Shown: in pieces, positions 26,712 through 35,599 of the stretch | How the letters are laid out: every line of letters begins with the position of its first letter | Numbering within the stretch: the stretch's first letter is position 1 | Source: Chitinophagaceae bacterium | Lineage (GTDB): Bacteria > Bacteroidota > Bacteroidia > Chitinophagales > Chitinophagaceae | DNA length: 54,587 nucleotides | Direction: 5' to 3' | NCBI GenBank assembly: GCA_019247775.1 | Contig: JAFBAN010000073.1 | Coordinates: 1-54,587, forward strand | Translations under genes and position numbers: made by a program | The notes under the pieces: generated by a model | What the model saw: the letters and a program-made list of their open reading frames with translations, nothing else | Database searches by the model: none | Told to the model about the DNA's origin: nothing

Positions 26712-26741
26712 GAATGCCATCCTGAAATATGGATGGCATTC
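26712..26741 (+). terminator. Stem-loop between susD and the GH88 gene (terminator or attenuator)
   Basis: GAATGCCATCC and its exact complement form an 11-bp stem around an 8-nt loop, followed by GCTTTT. The U-run is short, so termination may be partial, giving more susC-susD than GH88 transcript. TAACTTTA (26747-26754), a -7-like word, lies between it and the GH88 start. Confidence 0.65.
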
Positions 26742-26758
26742 GCTTTTAACTTTACATC

Positions 26759-27958
26759 ATGAGATACAGAATTCAAGCCAGACAACTGCTGCTGCCGGTC
26801 TTATTATGGATCGCCGGCCTTGCATCTGCCCAGCAGCAACAGCCACTTAGCAAAGCGATAGATGCAGCTCTTAACAATGCGGTGAACCAGTACAAATATT
26901 TACGCGATCACCTGCCGCCCGGCGTGATGCCCAAAACTTTCCTGGCCACCAAAAAACTGGAGACCAGCGGTTCGAGCTGGTGGACCAGCGGCTTCTATCC
27001 CGGCTCGCTGTTATACCTCTATGAATATTCGAAGGATACGGCAATGCTGAACGAGGCCAACCGCAGGCTTGTGCTGCTTGAAAAAGAGCAGTTCAACAAA
27101 GGCACGCATGATCTCGGCTTCATGATGTTCTGCAGTTTCGGCAATGCCAACCGGCTCAATCCCTCCAAAGCATACACGGATATCCTGGTGAACAGCGCCA
27201 GATCCCTGTCTACGCGTTTTAATCCAACCGTTGGTTGCATCCAGTCGTGGAATGCAAGGAACGGCTGGAAGTTTCCCGTGATCATCGATAACATGATGAA
27301 CCTGGAACTCCTGTTCTGGGCTACAAAGTTTACGGGCGATTCATCGTTCTATAAAATTGCGGTAACACATGCGAACACCACGATAAAAAATCATTACCGC
27401 GCCGATCATAGTTCCTGGCATGTGGTGGATTACGATCCGGAAACAGGAGCCGTGCGGGCCAAGCAGACCGCACAGGGTTTTGCAGATTCATCTGCCTGGG
27501 CGCGCGGCCAGGCCTGGGGGCTGTATGGTTTTACCGTGATGTACCGTTCTACAAAAGATAAAAAGTACCTGGTGCAGGCCGATGCGATCGCGCAGTTCCT
27601 GCTCCACCATCCAAATCTCCCGGCCGATAAGATCCCTTACTGGGATTACAATTCGATCGATATCCCCGCCACCTACCGCGATGCATCGGCTGCCGCGATT
27701 ACCGCATCTGCATTGCTGGAACTTAGCCGCTATACGGATGCCAAAAAAAGTGCACAGTACATAAGCACCGCAGAACAGATCATCCGCGCCCTGTCGTCCA
27801 GGGTGTATACTGCTGCCCCGGGCGAAAATGGCGGCTTTCTGCTGAAGCATTCAACAGGGAACCTGCCCGGGAATTCGGAAGTAGACGTTCCGCTCACTTA
27901 TGCCGACTACTACTACATAGAAGCGATGCTGCGTTATAAGCAGTTGAAAAATAAATAG
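26759..27958 (+). CDS. GH88 unsaturated uronyl hydrolase
   Basis: 399 residues; signal peptide ends at ASAQQ. An (alpha/alpha)6 barrel with THDLGFMMF (Asp118) and IIDNMMNLELLFWA (Asp177), matching the paired catalytic aspartates of GH88. The end has PLTYADYYYIEAMLRYK, common to the family. It hydrates the enol-ether double bond of 4,5-unsaturated uronosyl residues left by polysaccharide lyases, releasing the unsaturated uronate; the heparinase-type protein at 1.2-3.1 kb is the obvious upstream lyase. Periplasmic. The ATG lies 4 bases after a -7-like TAACTTTA, so a leaderless transcript is possible besides read-through from susD. Confidence 0.92.
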   Translation: MRYRIQARQLLLPVLLWIAGLASAQQQQPLSKAIDAALNNAVNQYKYLRDHLPPGVMPKTFLATKKLETSGSSWWTSGFYPGSLLYLYEYSKDTAMLNEANRRLVLLEKEQFNKGTHDLGFMMFCSFGNANRLNPSKAYTDILVNSARSLSTRFNPTVGCIQSWNARNGWKFPVIIDNMMNLELLFWATKFTGDSSFYKIAVTHANTTIKNHYRADHSSWHVVDYDPETGAVRAKQTAQGFADSSAWARGQAWGLYGFTVMYRSTKDKKYLVQADAIAQFLLHHPNLPADKIPYWDYNSIDIPATYRDASAAAITASALLELSRYTDAKKSAQYISTAEQIIRALSSRVYTAAPGENGGFLLKHSTGNLPGNSEVDVPLTYADYYYIEAMLRYKQLKNK

Positions 27959-27977
27959 TTGTATCTTTCTCCAGGTG

Positions 27978-28003
27978 AAAGGACAGGCCAGTGCCTGTCC
28001 TTT
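27978..28003 (+). terminator. Rho-independent terminator after the GH88 gene
   Basis: AAAGGACAGGC and its exact complement GCCTGTCCTTT (11-bp stem, loop CAGT), running into TTTTG, 19 bases after the GH88 stop. Confidence 0.8.
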
Positions 28004-28060
28004 TGTGTATAAAAACCCCGGTCCCCAATGCAGCTTTTCCGCAACCGGTTGTGTCCTTTC

Positions 28061-28076
28061 GCGAAAACGTTTTCGC
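28061..28076. promoter_or_regulatory. LacI-family operator in front of its own regulator gene
   Basis: GCGAAAACGTTTTCGC is a perfect 16-bp palindrome with the central CG typical of LacI-family operators. It lies where the -33 box would be, relative to a -7-like TAGTTTG at 28085-28091, so binding should repress the regulator gene (autorepression). It shares CGAAAAC(C/G)TTTTCG with the susC site. Confidence 0.75.
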
Positions 28077-28118
28077 TTTTTTCGTAGTTTGGCGAGACGT
28101 TTCTAAAAGCACCGAGAT

Positions 28119-29135
28119 ATGAGTGGCGTTAATCTGAAAAAGTTATCCGAGGAACTGGGGCTTTCGATCTCATCGGTTTCGAAAGCACTGCGCGACAGTT
28201 ATGAGATCAGCGCCGAGACCAAGAAGCGCGTGCTGGAAATGGCGGAGAAACTGAATTACCAGCCCAACCCCTTCGCCCGGGGACTTCGCAAACGCAAGAG
28301 CATTACCATTGCTGTGGTGATACCCGAAATTGCCAACAACTTTTTTTCGGTAGCGATCGATGGCATCCAGCTCATCGCGCAGCAGAAAGGCTACCATGTA
28401 CTCACCTATCTTACCCATGAAGATGCCCAGAGCGAAGAGTCTACCGTTAAACACCTGCAGGGCGGCCGCGTTGACGGGGTACTCATCTCACTTTGCGGCG
28501 ACTCGGCCAGCGTTGGTCATCTGCTTTCCCTCAACGAATCAGGCGTGCCCATTGTTTTTTTCGACCGCGTGCCCGAAACGCGGGAATGCCCTACTGTAAC
28601 CACCGACGATTTCGAAAGCGGTTTTAAAGCCACCGAACATCTGCTGCACGCAGGCTGTAAGCGTATCGCTTACCTGCGGGTGCGGGGACATCTGTCCACT
28701 TCACAGAAAAGAATGGATGGTTACCTGGCAGCCCTGAAAAAAAACAAGCTCCACGCCGATCCGAAAATGATCGTGGATTGCACCAACGAGAATATGTCGA
28801 ACGTGGAACTGCTGAAAAAGCTGCTGAAACTGAAGAACAGGCCCGATGGAATTTTTGCTTCGGTAGAAAAACTGGCGATCTCTACCTATTATGCCTGCAA
28901 TGAGATCAAACTCAAGATACCGGAGCAGTTGAAGATCATCAGCTTTTCCAACCTGCGGACTGCTTCGTTGTTGTCGCCTTCGCTGTCGACCATAACGCAG
29001 CCAGCATTCGAGATTGGCAAGGAATCGGCTACACTGCTGTTCCAGATGATAGAGAAAAAGAATTTCAATAACCGGATCGAGCAGGTGGTGCTCAAGAGCG
29101 ATCTGATAGAGCGGAACAGCTCCAAACGAAAATAA
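28119..29135 (+). CDS. LacI-family transcriptional regulator
   Basis: 338 residues. An N-terminal helix-turn-helix (VNLKKLSEELGLSISSVSKALRD) with the hinge helix region NYQPNPFARGLRKRKS, then a periplasmic-binding-protein-like effector domain (ITIAVVIPEIANNFFSVAIDGI, GVPIVFFDRVPE, CKRIAYLRV, PDGIFASVEKLAIS, SLSTITQPAFEIGKESATLLFQMI). It probably binds a sugar or sugar acid released by the locus and controls susC and itself through the two matched palindromes. A free-standing gene behind a terminator and followed by an octad repeat 2-120 bases past its stop. Confidence 0.93.
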   Translation: MSGVNLKKLSEELGLSISSVSKALRDSYEISAETKKRVLEMAEKLNYQPNPFARGLRKRKSITIAVVIPEIANNFFSVAIDGIQLIAQQKGYHVLTYLTHEDAQSEESTVKHLQGGRVDGVLISLCGDSASVGHLLSLNESGVPIVFFDRVPETRECPTVTTDDFESGFKATEHLLHAGCKRIAYLRVRGHLSTSQKRMDGYLAALKKNKLHADPKMIVDCTNENMSNVELLKKLLKLKNRPDGIFASVEKLAISTYYACNEIKLKIPEQLKIISFSNLRTASLLSPSLSTITQPAFEIGKESATLLFQMIEKKNFNNRIEQVVLKSDLIERNSSKRK

Positions 29136-29136
29136 C

Positions 29137-29250
29137 CTCTTTGGAACTCTGTGTATTCCGTGCCTCTGTGGTGAAGCCTTAGAGGCTTTGAGGTAACAGA
29201 GGGCGCGAAGGTTTTACCACAGAGGCACAGAATGCACAGAGGTTCACAGA
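29137..29250. repeat. Octad-class inverted repeat after the LacI gene
   Basis: The left arm (CTCTGTG, TCCGTGCC, TCTGTGGT) ends at GGTGAA, and the right arm starts TTTTACCACAGAGGCACAG. The inner part contains GAGGTAACAGAGGGC. It is about 70% identical by eye to the element at 45134-45252, so the two are copies of one family. It runs up to 15 bases before the amidase start. Confidence 0.7.
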
Positions 29251-29264
29251 TACAAATCAACAGT

Positions 29265-29975
29265 ATGAAATATTTTTTGGCCGGATTGCTGACCATAGTT
29301 ACCGGGTTTGCACCAATAAAGAAGAAGACGGTCGTAGTCTGGCAACCCTCACACCAGACGGATACCGGCGTAGATTTCAGCGAAGCGGCCACCTGCGGGG
29401 CAATTGTGGATGCGGCAATGGCTGCTGCGCCGCATTTTAAAGAGTACAAGGTCTGGAGCCTGGGGCGAACCGATGTGCACCATGCGAATATGGGAAGCAA
29501 TACTGTTGTGGAACATACCACCGCAGTGATCAACGGACAGATCTCGGGCTATGCCTGGGAACTGCAGCAGTCGAATAAGCAACATCCTGGAGTGTTTATC
29601 GCCGTGCACAACAATGGCGGCAGCAAACGCAATGCGATCTGGGGCTATATTCATTATGGAGATGCATTTGAGAGCGAGAACAGGATACTGGCCGGAAGAC
29701 TGATCAAAGCAGTATCGGCAGTAACCGATCTCGAGAACCGCGGCGTATTACTCGACAGCACCACCGGCAGGAACGACTACCGTTGCGCCAGCACAGGCAA
29801 GCTCTCTTTTTACAGCCTGGATGAACATGTGAATACCGCAGGGTACCGGGTGCTGCTTGAAATTGGGGATAATGCGGAGAGCCGGGCGCTGCTGACGGAT
29901 CCTGCGAAGCAGAAACTTATTGGCGAGGCACTTAAAAAGGAATTGGCAGCCTGGTTAGCAGATAGAGAAAATTAA
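29265..29975 (+). CDS. Exported N-acetylmuramoyl-L-alanine amidase-like protein
   Basis: 236 residues from the ATG at 29265 (MKYFLAGLLT signal); a start at 29232 would lie inside the repeat. It has the Amidase_3 layout: WQPSHQTDTG (first zinc His), SEAATCG (Glu), FIAVHNNGG (second His) and YRVLLEIGDNAESRALL (catalytic Glu). This family cuts the bond between muramic acid and the stem peptide. The motifs are diverged (PSHQT instead of the usual DPGHGG), so activity is likely but not certain. A single gene, convergent with the GHL10 gene. Confidence 0.7.
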   Translation: MKYFLAGLLTIVTGFAPIKKKTVVVWQPSHQTDTGVDFSEAATCGAIVDAAMAAAPHFKEYKVWSLGRTDVHHANMGSNTVVEHTTAVINGQISGYAWELQQSNKQHPGVFIAVHNNGGSKRNAIWGYIHYGDAFESENRILAGRLIKAVSAVTDLENRGVLLDSTTGRNDYRCASTGKLSFYSLDEHVNTAGYRVLLEIGDNAESRALLTDPAKQKLIGEALKKELAAWLADREN

Positions 29976-30060
29976 ACACACAGGAACATAGGTTCAATAG
30001 CACACACAGGCTATTGTGTCTTTAAATACCTATTGTACCTATGTGTTTCCCTGGCCTGCA
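29976..30060. repeat. Octad-class inverted repeat between convergent stops
   Basis: CACACAGG, AACATAGG, TTCAATAG in 8-nt register follow the amidase stop directly. The facing arm (CTATTG, TACCTATG, TGTTTCC) reaches the stop of the GHL10 gene. The words ACATAGG and TACATAG recur in the element at 47266-47377. The symmetrical position suits a bidirectional terminator. Confidence 0.6.
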
Positions 30061-31566
30061 CTATTGTACAGCTATTTCATATTTAGCACTCTCATTCCCC
30101 ACCCTATCCACAGCCGTCACCGCAATTTTTTTTAACGCCTGCTTATTTTCCAAAAGTTTCAGCTCGAACGAGCGGTCATTGCGGTTGAGGATCGTATAGC
30201 TCCATGCATTGCCGTATTGGTAGTACACCACCCACCTGAATACATCCTTCATGTCTGGATGCGTCCATCGAACAGTGAGTTGATCAGCCTGCTTATCGCT
30301 TGTAACAACGGGCATGGCAGGCGGCGTATTGTCTAACCAGGGACTTGCCGGCACGAGTGCATCCTGCTTGTAAGGCCCGTCCAGCAATCCTTTCATCATA
30401 TTGGGATTGCCGGTGAGTGAGGAGATGCTCCAATGGATCACGCCTTTGCTTTGCGGCAGCATGCCGCGGGAGATCATTACCTGGCTGAGTATCTCATTTA
30501 CATTTTTGGCGCTGGTATCCCGTCCGTCGCTGATGCCGGGCCAGAGATGGCGCTGCATGGTATTCTCGCCCTGCCACCAGCCCAGCAATACCGGAAAGCT
30601 TTGCGGAATGCGGTTGATCGGCCAGTACAACTGCGGCGCGAAATAATCGATCCAGCCCTTATTCAGCCAGAGTTTGGCATCTGCATACAACTGATCGTAT
30701 TGATCGAAGCCTGCGATGGACTCAGGATTACCCGGCCTCCAGATGCCGAAAGGACTGAGGCCAAACTTCACATGCTTTTTCTCGGCCTTGATCTCTTTGT
30801 ACAATCTTTCGATGAGCTTATTCACGCTTTCGCGACGCCAGTCGCCACGTGATAATGTACCGCCAGCTTTCTGGTATGCGGCCCAGCTTGCATCGTCGGG
30901 AAAATCTTCATTGTTGTTGTAAGACGGATAGGGATAAAAATAATCATCGAAATGAACTCCGTCGATATCATACCGTTTTACCAGGTCTTTCACCACTGCA
31001 GCAGTATGATCCTGGACTTGCTGGCGTGATGGATCCATCCACCAGTACCCTTCTTTCAGTTTCACCACCAGTTCGGGATGAGTCTTAACGATGGATTGAT
31101 CGCTGATCTCTTTACCAGCCGTGTGATGGGCGCGGTACGGATTCAGCCATACATGCAGTTCGAGTCCGCGGTCGTGCGCCGCTTCCACCCAGAACTCCAG
31201 CGGATCGTAAAACGGTTCGGGTGCTTTGCCCTGGGTACCCGTGAGGTAGTACGACCATGGCTCGAGCGAACTTTTATAGAGTGCATCTGCCTGCGGCCTT
31301 ACCTGGAAGATGACTGCATTAAAATGATTGGCTTTCAAAAAATCTAGCAGCGCAATGGCTTCCTGCTGTTGCTGCGCTACAGGAAGTCCGGGTTTACTGG
31401 GCCAGTTGATATTCGCAACCGTTGCCACCCAGGCCGCGCGAAATTCTGCAGCGGCTGCAGGCACGGCATTCGAAACCGGGGCCGGCGACTGGGTTATCTG
31501 CTTCGAGGAATGACAGGCAGCGAGCAGTGCCGCTGCAGATAAAACAAGAATGGATCGTCTGAACAT
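30061..31566 (-). CDS. GHL10 (DUF187) glycosyl-hydrolase-like lipoprotein
   Basis: 501 residues. The lipobox LLAACHS places Cys18 as the lipidation site. The GHL10 TIM barrel follows (about 45-360): FRAAWVATVANINWPSKPGLP, FNAVIFQVRPQADALY, LELHVWLNPYRAH, YDIDGVHFDDYFYPYP and WIDYFAPQLYWPI, with the conserved Asp pair in HFDDYF. A fibronectin III-like domain (about 405-500) ends the protein. Related proteins act on cell-wall or surface glycans; the substrate is not established. A 22-base hairpin sequence (31582-31603) lies in its leader. Confidence 0.85.
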   Translation of the reverse strand: MFRRSILVLSAAALLAACHSSKQITQSPAPVSNAVPAAAAEFRAAWVATVANINWPSKPGLPVAQQQQEAIALLDFLKANHFNAVIFQVRPQADALYKSSLEPWSYYLTGTQGKAPEPFYDPLEFWVEAAHDRGLELHVWLNPYRAHHTAGKEISDQSIVKTHPELVVKLKEGYWWMDPSRQQVQDHTAAVVKDLVKRYDIDGVHFDDYFYPYPSYNNNEDFPDDASWAAYQKAGGTLSRGDWRRESVNKLIERLYKEIKAEKKHVKFGLSPFGIWRPGNPESIAGFDQYDQLYADAKLWLNKGWIDYFAPQLYWPINRIPQSFPVLLGWWQGENTMQRHLWPGISDGRDTSAKNVNEILSQVMISRGMLPQSKGVIHWSISSLTGNPNMMKGLLDGPYKQDALVPASPWLDNTPPAMPVVTSDKQADQLTVRWTHPDMKDVFRWVVYYQYGNAWSYTILNRNDRSFELKLLENKQALKKIAVTAVDRVGNESAKYEIAVQ

Positions 31567-31581
31567 AGCAGTATCGTTATT

Positions 31582-31603
31582 CCGTAAGGCAACGCCGTTA
31601 CGG
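31582..31603 (-). other. Hairpin in the leader of the GHL10 gene
   Basis: CCGTAA and TTACGG pair, with GGC/GCC continuing the stem after one bulged base and a GTT loop. A -7-like TATCTTTA lies just upstream on the minus strand. It may influence translation or be chance. Confidence 0.35.
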
Positions 31604-31644
31604 TTTAAAGATAGAGCGTTTCCTGAAAGTTGCGATGGATAAAA

Positions 31645-34062
31645 CTACTCGAGCAGTCTTACAACTCTCGCCATTTTACCTTCGCTGTTCGTGCCTTCCA
31701 GCACTATCTGTAGTTTCTTGCTGATATCGTTATTGTAAAACTGAATGCGTGCCCGCTGACTCTTTTTATCTGTGAGGACATAGGGATTCCAGTAAAGTGT
31801 GGTACGCACATCCATTTCCGGATTTTCATTCGGCTTCTCATAGGTAGGACTATAAAATTCCTTGAAGCGTGAATAGCCGCCAAGTATGGTATTCTCAAGT
31901 CCGCGCGCATCAGGCGGCGCTTTGCGGCCGTCGGTCCCTTTCTTGGTATATACGGCAATGGCCCCACCGGCGCCGCCTCCGATAGAACCGAAGAAAGGCG
32001 GGCGGAATACTTTGATATAGGCAATATCTGTTACATTGACCGACTGTATCTGTTCAACGCTGGAGTGCATTTCATTGATATAGAGATCGGGCGTGCTTCC
32101 CCGCCAGCTTAGATTGGCCTGTGTACCGGAGCCGTTGATCATTAATCCTGCCACCCTGCTTTGCAGATAGCCAAGCACATCGATGGAGGCTTTGGCAAAC
32201 GGATCTTCGAGAAGATCGAAGGAGTAACCATCGCCCCCGCTGAACATACCCGATGTATAACGTTTATCGAGCTCCTGCAATCCTACATCTTTCTTGGCCC
32301 TGGTCTTCACGATCACTTCCTGCAGGGTAGCGGCGGCGAGAGCTTTTTTCAGCGCCTCCTGCTGCGTGAGGAAAAAGTTCATACGAACTCTGGCGAGACT
32401 GTCCGTCCACGCAGTCCAGGGATCCCGCGGAGCGTAACGCGTCGTCTTGTATTGCTGGGGCAATAATCCATTGGTGAACTGCACCTGGGTTACATCGGTA
32501 AGTTTATTATTTCCGTTGAAACTGTAGAACAGGCGTGCAGTATCATAAAAGAACACTGTATTATCTTCAAAGCTCCCGTCGCGCTGGATGGGGATGAACA
32601 TAAAGTGCTTGCTGCTATCCTTGCCCACCATGATCACGTTAAGTAAAGAAGGAGGCGCCGCGCCTGCCGTTTTTAATCCCAGCACCTTTCCTGCTATCTT
32701 CATCATTCCGGTTTCTGCAGGATACTGGAGCTTGGGCAGTTCGCCCGCTTTGATCTTTTCCCAGTCGAACCTGCGCCAGCCATTCGTCATCATCACAAGA
32801 TCCAGGTGCGCGCTGATGGTATCGGCATCGCTTTTCAGGTAGTAAGCAGGATTGTAGATCTTCCCGCGCAGTTCATCACTAAGCAGCATATCGGAAAAGA
32901 TCGTATTGGCCTCAGGGATCGGCACCGCTGCATCGGTGATGGCGATAGACATATTGGCCATTGCAGTATCAGATACTGTTATGTCGAGCACGTTCTTACC
33001 CCGCTTGTCGAGGTTTACCAGTTGGGGAACGATCTTCGCGTTGAATTCGTGCAGGTGATTATTTATGAAAATGATCCGTTCTGCAACCGGTATCCAGTCT
33101 GAAGTGAACAGCGATAATTGCAGAATTCCTGTAGGCAGCTCCTCGATGGGGATATTGGCCACCTGTGTTGTTTTATCAGCAAGTTTAACAGCGGCAGTGA
33201 AATAGAGCTTCTGGTTCATATGCACCAGCAGGTGCAGCTGTTTGAAATTATCGTCGGCATCCGCTGTCCTGTCAACCCGCACCTGTGCTTTATCGTTGGT
33301 AGTGCTAACGCGCATGCTTACCCCCTTTGTCTTGCTGATCTCCACTGGCACCGTACCGGTTTTACCGGATTCATCCGTCCAGTTCAGTTTATAGTTCTCG
33401 CCTTCTTTGGATGACAGGTTAAATAGTCCCATACCATCGTGCTGTACTTTGAGTGTATCCAGCACTTTGTTCTTATCATTCAAGAGGAAAGCTTTGATCA
33501 TTACCGGGTTGCCGAACTGGTTCGTTGCTTTGAATGCGACCCTGCCCGGAATACCCCGAACGATAAATCCTCCCTCGGGAAAAAGTTCGACACGGGTCTG
33601 TGACGGTATGGGAGCGCGTTTAGCCGGCATGGACGCAACCGTGTTCACAGGGATATCGCGCTCATAGGAAAACGCCGGGTCATCGTTCAGCATCCAGCGG
33701 GTAAAAGCTTTTATGTGGATGAAATTGCCGGTATAATCGGGCGGCAGCTCAAATGCGCCTTTTGCAGATGCCTGGTAAAGCGGGGCCACGGTCTGTTTGA
33801 TGATCCTGCCTGTAGTATCGTACCATTCTACATATACGTTCTTGCTGATACCGCTGAGTTCACTGCCCGATAGCAGGTATATTTTGTACCAGATCGTCTC
33901 TTCCTTATTGTATGCAGCTTTATCGAAGTGGATATGCAATTTTTCGTGCGGGAACTGCTCCTCGTAAACCGACATGATCGAATCGATCTGCTGGCCAAAA
34001 CAGCTCTGGAAAATAAAAACAGCGAGAACCGCGGCGGTAAAACGTAAAAACATCCTTCTCAT
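31645..34062 (-). CDS. Large exported protein with MG-like N domain and a barrel-less plug domain
   Basis: 805 residues from the ATG at 34062 (a second ATG at 34053 is possible). The signal ends near SCFGQQ. The first part (about 25-140) resembles a macroglobulin-type beta-sandwich (EKLHIHFDKAAYNKEETIWYKIYLL, then AFELPPDYTGNFIHIKAFT). Middle beta-domains follow. A plug-like segment lies at about 605-720 (VIVKTRAKK; YLQSRVAGLMINGSG; DLYINEMHSS; AIAVYTKKGT), but only about 85 residues follow, too few for a barrel. Such proteins are common in Bacteroidota, with unknown function; they may assist surface transport or envelope assembly. A TATATTG -7-like word lies upstream. Confidence 0.65.
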   Translation of the reverse strand: MRRMFLRFTAAVLAVFIFQSCFGQQIDSIMSVYEEQFPHEKLHIHFDKAAYNKEETIWYKIYLLSGSELSGISKNVYVEWYDTTGRIIKQTVAPLYQASAKGAFELPPDYTGNFIHIKAFTRWMLNDDPAFSYERDIPVNTVASMPAKRAPIPSQTRVELFPEGGFIVRGIPGRVAFKATNQFGNPVMIKAFLLNDKNKVLDTLKVQHDGMGLFNLSSKEGENYKLNWTDESGKTGTVPVEISKTKGVSMRVSTTNDKAQVRVDRTADADDNFKQLHLLVHMNQKLYFTAAVKLADKTTQVANIPIEELPTGILQLSLFTSDWIPVAERIIFINNHLHEFNAKIVPQLVNLDKRGKNVLDITVSDTAMANMSIAITDAAVPIPEANTIFSDMLLSDELRGKIYNPAYYLKSDADTISAHLDLVMMTNGWRRFDWEKIKAGELPKLQYPAETGMMKIAGKVLGLKTAGAAPPSLLNVIMVGKDSSKHFMFIPIQRDGSFEDNTVFFYDTARLFYSFNGNNKLTDVTQVQFTNGLLPQQYKTTRYAPRDPWTAWTDSLARVRMNFFLTQQEALKKALAAATLQEVIVKTRAKKDVGLQELDKRYTSGMFSGGDGYSFDLLEDPFAKASIDVLGYLQSRVAGLMINGSGTQANLSWRGSTPDLYINEMHSSVEQIQSVNVTDIAYIKVFRPPFFGSIGGGAGGAIAVYTKKGTDGRKAPPDARGLENTILGGYSRFKEFYSPTYEKPNENPEMDVRTTLYWNPYVLTDKKSQRARIQFYNNDISKKLQIVLEGTNSEGKMARVVRLLE

Positions 34063-34130
34063 TCCAGTGGGATTGGAATGCAATATAAAAGTTAACTGGA
34101 TAATAAGGGCGGAGGGTGGGCATTTTAACA

Positions 34131-34282
34131 GAGTCTGGCGTTAGGAGTCTGGAGTCTGGAGTAAATATGGGCTGGTTATTCTTTTTTCCTTCGTTCTTCT
34201 TCTATCGAAACCTGCAGTCCAACCATACATAACGTTCCACCCTCCTACTCCAGACTCCTAACTCCAGACTCCTAACTCCTAC
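34131..34282. repeat. Heptad-class inverted repeat (AGTCTGG / TTAGGAG words)
   Basis: Left arm: AGTCTGG, CGTTAGG, AGTCTGG, AGTCTGG, AGTAAAT in 7-nt register. Right arm from 34244: complementary heptads ending at the kinase stop codon (TAG, 34285-34283). A GGAGGGTGGG / CCACCCTCC pair also flanks it. The loop is about 80 nt. Confidence 0.75.
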
Positions 34283-35599
34283 CTAGTAGTACTTCAGCGA
34301 AACCAAATCACCGGGCACAGGCCGCGCATTCCAGTGGGAATGGATGGCGAGCGCAGCGCCGATAGCCGTAGCCTGTGATACCGAAGCGGCAAAAACCTCA
34401 TAGCCCGCGAAGGCTTTTGCAAGCAGATGCATGTACACCGGATTATTTGCGAAGCCTCCGTCAACAAAGATCCGTGTAACACCGCTGCCGGACAAGATCA
34501 GCGAGGTACACTGGTACTGCAATTGAACCAGCCATTGCATCAGCGCATGGTAGGCCTGACTGTAATTGCTATGCATATCCAGATCAGCCTGATCGAATGC
34601 AGTTGTATTGGCATCCACATTATCTGCATCATAGCCGATATTTTTATAATGATCGACCGATACCTGGAAATGCGCGGCAAGTCGCTTCACCTGGTCGTCA
34701 TGCATTCGTCCGGCAAATAACCGCGAAGCTTTTACCGGCAGGCCGTCGTAAGAAAGATAGCAAAGACAATCCTGCTGCAGTTCTGCGCCGGTAAGTGGTT
34801 CATGATTGAATGGGTTGAGGCTGATACACCAGGTTCCTGTTGAGATCAGCACAAAGGGACCAGTAAAAGCGGCGAGATATGGGATAAGTGCGGCTGAACT
34901 ATCGTGCAGTCCGCCGCCGCACAGGATCATCTGTCTTTCAATGTCCGCCTGCACTGTGGCATTGCAAGCCATGAGGGGAGGGAATTTCATATCCACACCC
35001 TCGCGCTGCACCCAGGAATGGTAATCGTTCCTCGTAAAATCCCACAAACCGCTATGGCATCCAAGACTGGTGATATCCGCAGAAGCGCGTTTGCTGAAAA
35101 GATAGCTGATATATTGCGGCAGGTGAAGTGAATACCGGATCCGCCTGTAGAGATCGGGGCGCTCATATTTTATCCGGTATAACTGCAGACCTGAATTGAG
35201 ACTGCCCAATACAGGCGATGCAGTGGTGATGGCGAATCGCTTTTCATCCCCATAGGTTTCATAAAATCTTTCCTGTAGGGAACGTGGAAAAGGTTTCAGA
35301 TAATTATACAAAGGGCAAACCGGATAACCGGCAGCATCGATATGAACAAAACTGGCTCCGTAGGTAGTACAGTTAACAGCCCGGAAATGGAACCCCGGCA
35401 TCCGGAGGGCTGTACGGAAAGTTGCCTGCACCCAGGCCGTAAGCTTCTGAAGATCTTCGCAGGGCTCGCCTTCATCGTCCGCTATTTCTGCAAATTGTTC
35501 TGTCTGTTCGTATACAATTTTATATTGCTCATCGATCAGAAAGAATTTTTTATTGGTCTTGCCGATGTCGAACACTGCTATGACGGGCACCCGGCTCAT
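34283..35599 (-). CDS. FGGY-family carbohydrate kinase, probable rhamnulokinase
   Basis: 438 residues of the hexokinase/actin fold: N-terminal phosphate loop IAVFDIGKTNKKFFL, a middle FVLISTGTWCISLNPF, and the C-terminal RIFVDGGFANNPVYMHLL and SQATAIGAALA. It is the only kinase in the rhamnose operon, so it should phosphorylate L-rhamnulose to L-rhamnulose-1-phosphate, which the aldolase fusion cleaves. The sequence is not a close match to E. coli RhaB by eye; L-fuculokinase-type specificity is the alternative. Its start overlaps the rhaI stop by 4 bases, so the two are translationally coupled. Last gene of the operon. Confidence 0.85.
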   Translation of the reverse strand: MSRVPVIAVFDIGKTNKKFFLIDEQYKIVYEQTEQFAEIADDEGEPCEDLQKLTAWVQATFRTALRMPGFHFRAVNCTTYGASFVHIDAAGYPVCPLYNYLKPFPRSLQERFYETYGDEKRFAITTASPVLGSLNSGLQLYRIKYERPDLYRRIRYSLHLPQYISYLFSKRASADITSLGCHSGLWDFTRNDYHSWVQREGVDMKFPPLMACNATVQADIERQMILCGGGLHDSSAALIPYLAAFTGPFVLISTGTWCISLNPFNHEPLTGAELQQDCLCYLSYDGLPVKASRLFAGRMHDDQVKRLAAHFQVSVDHYKNIGYDADNVDANTTAFDQADLDMHSNYSQAYHALMQWLVQLQYQCTSLILSGSGVTRIFVDGGFANNPVYMHLLAKAFAGYEVFAASVSQATAIGAALAIHSHWNARPVPGDLVSLKYY

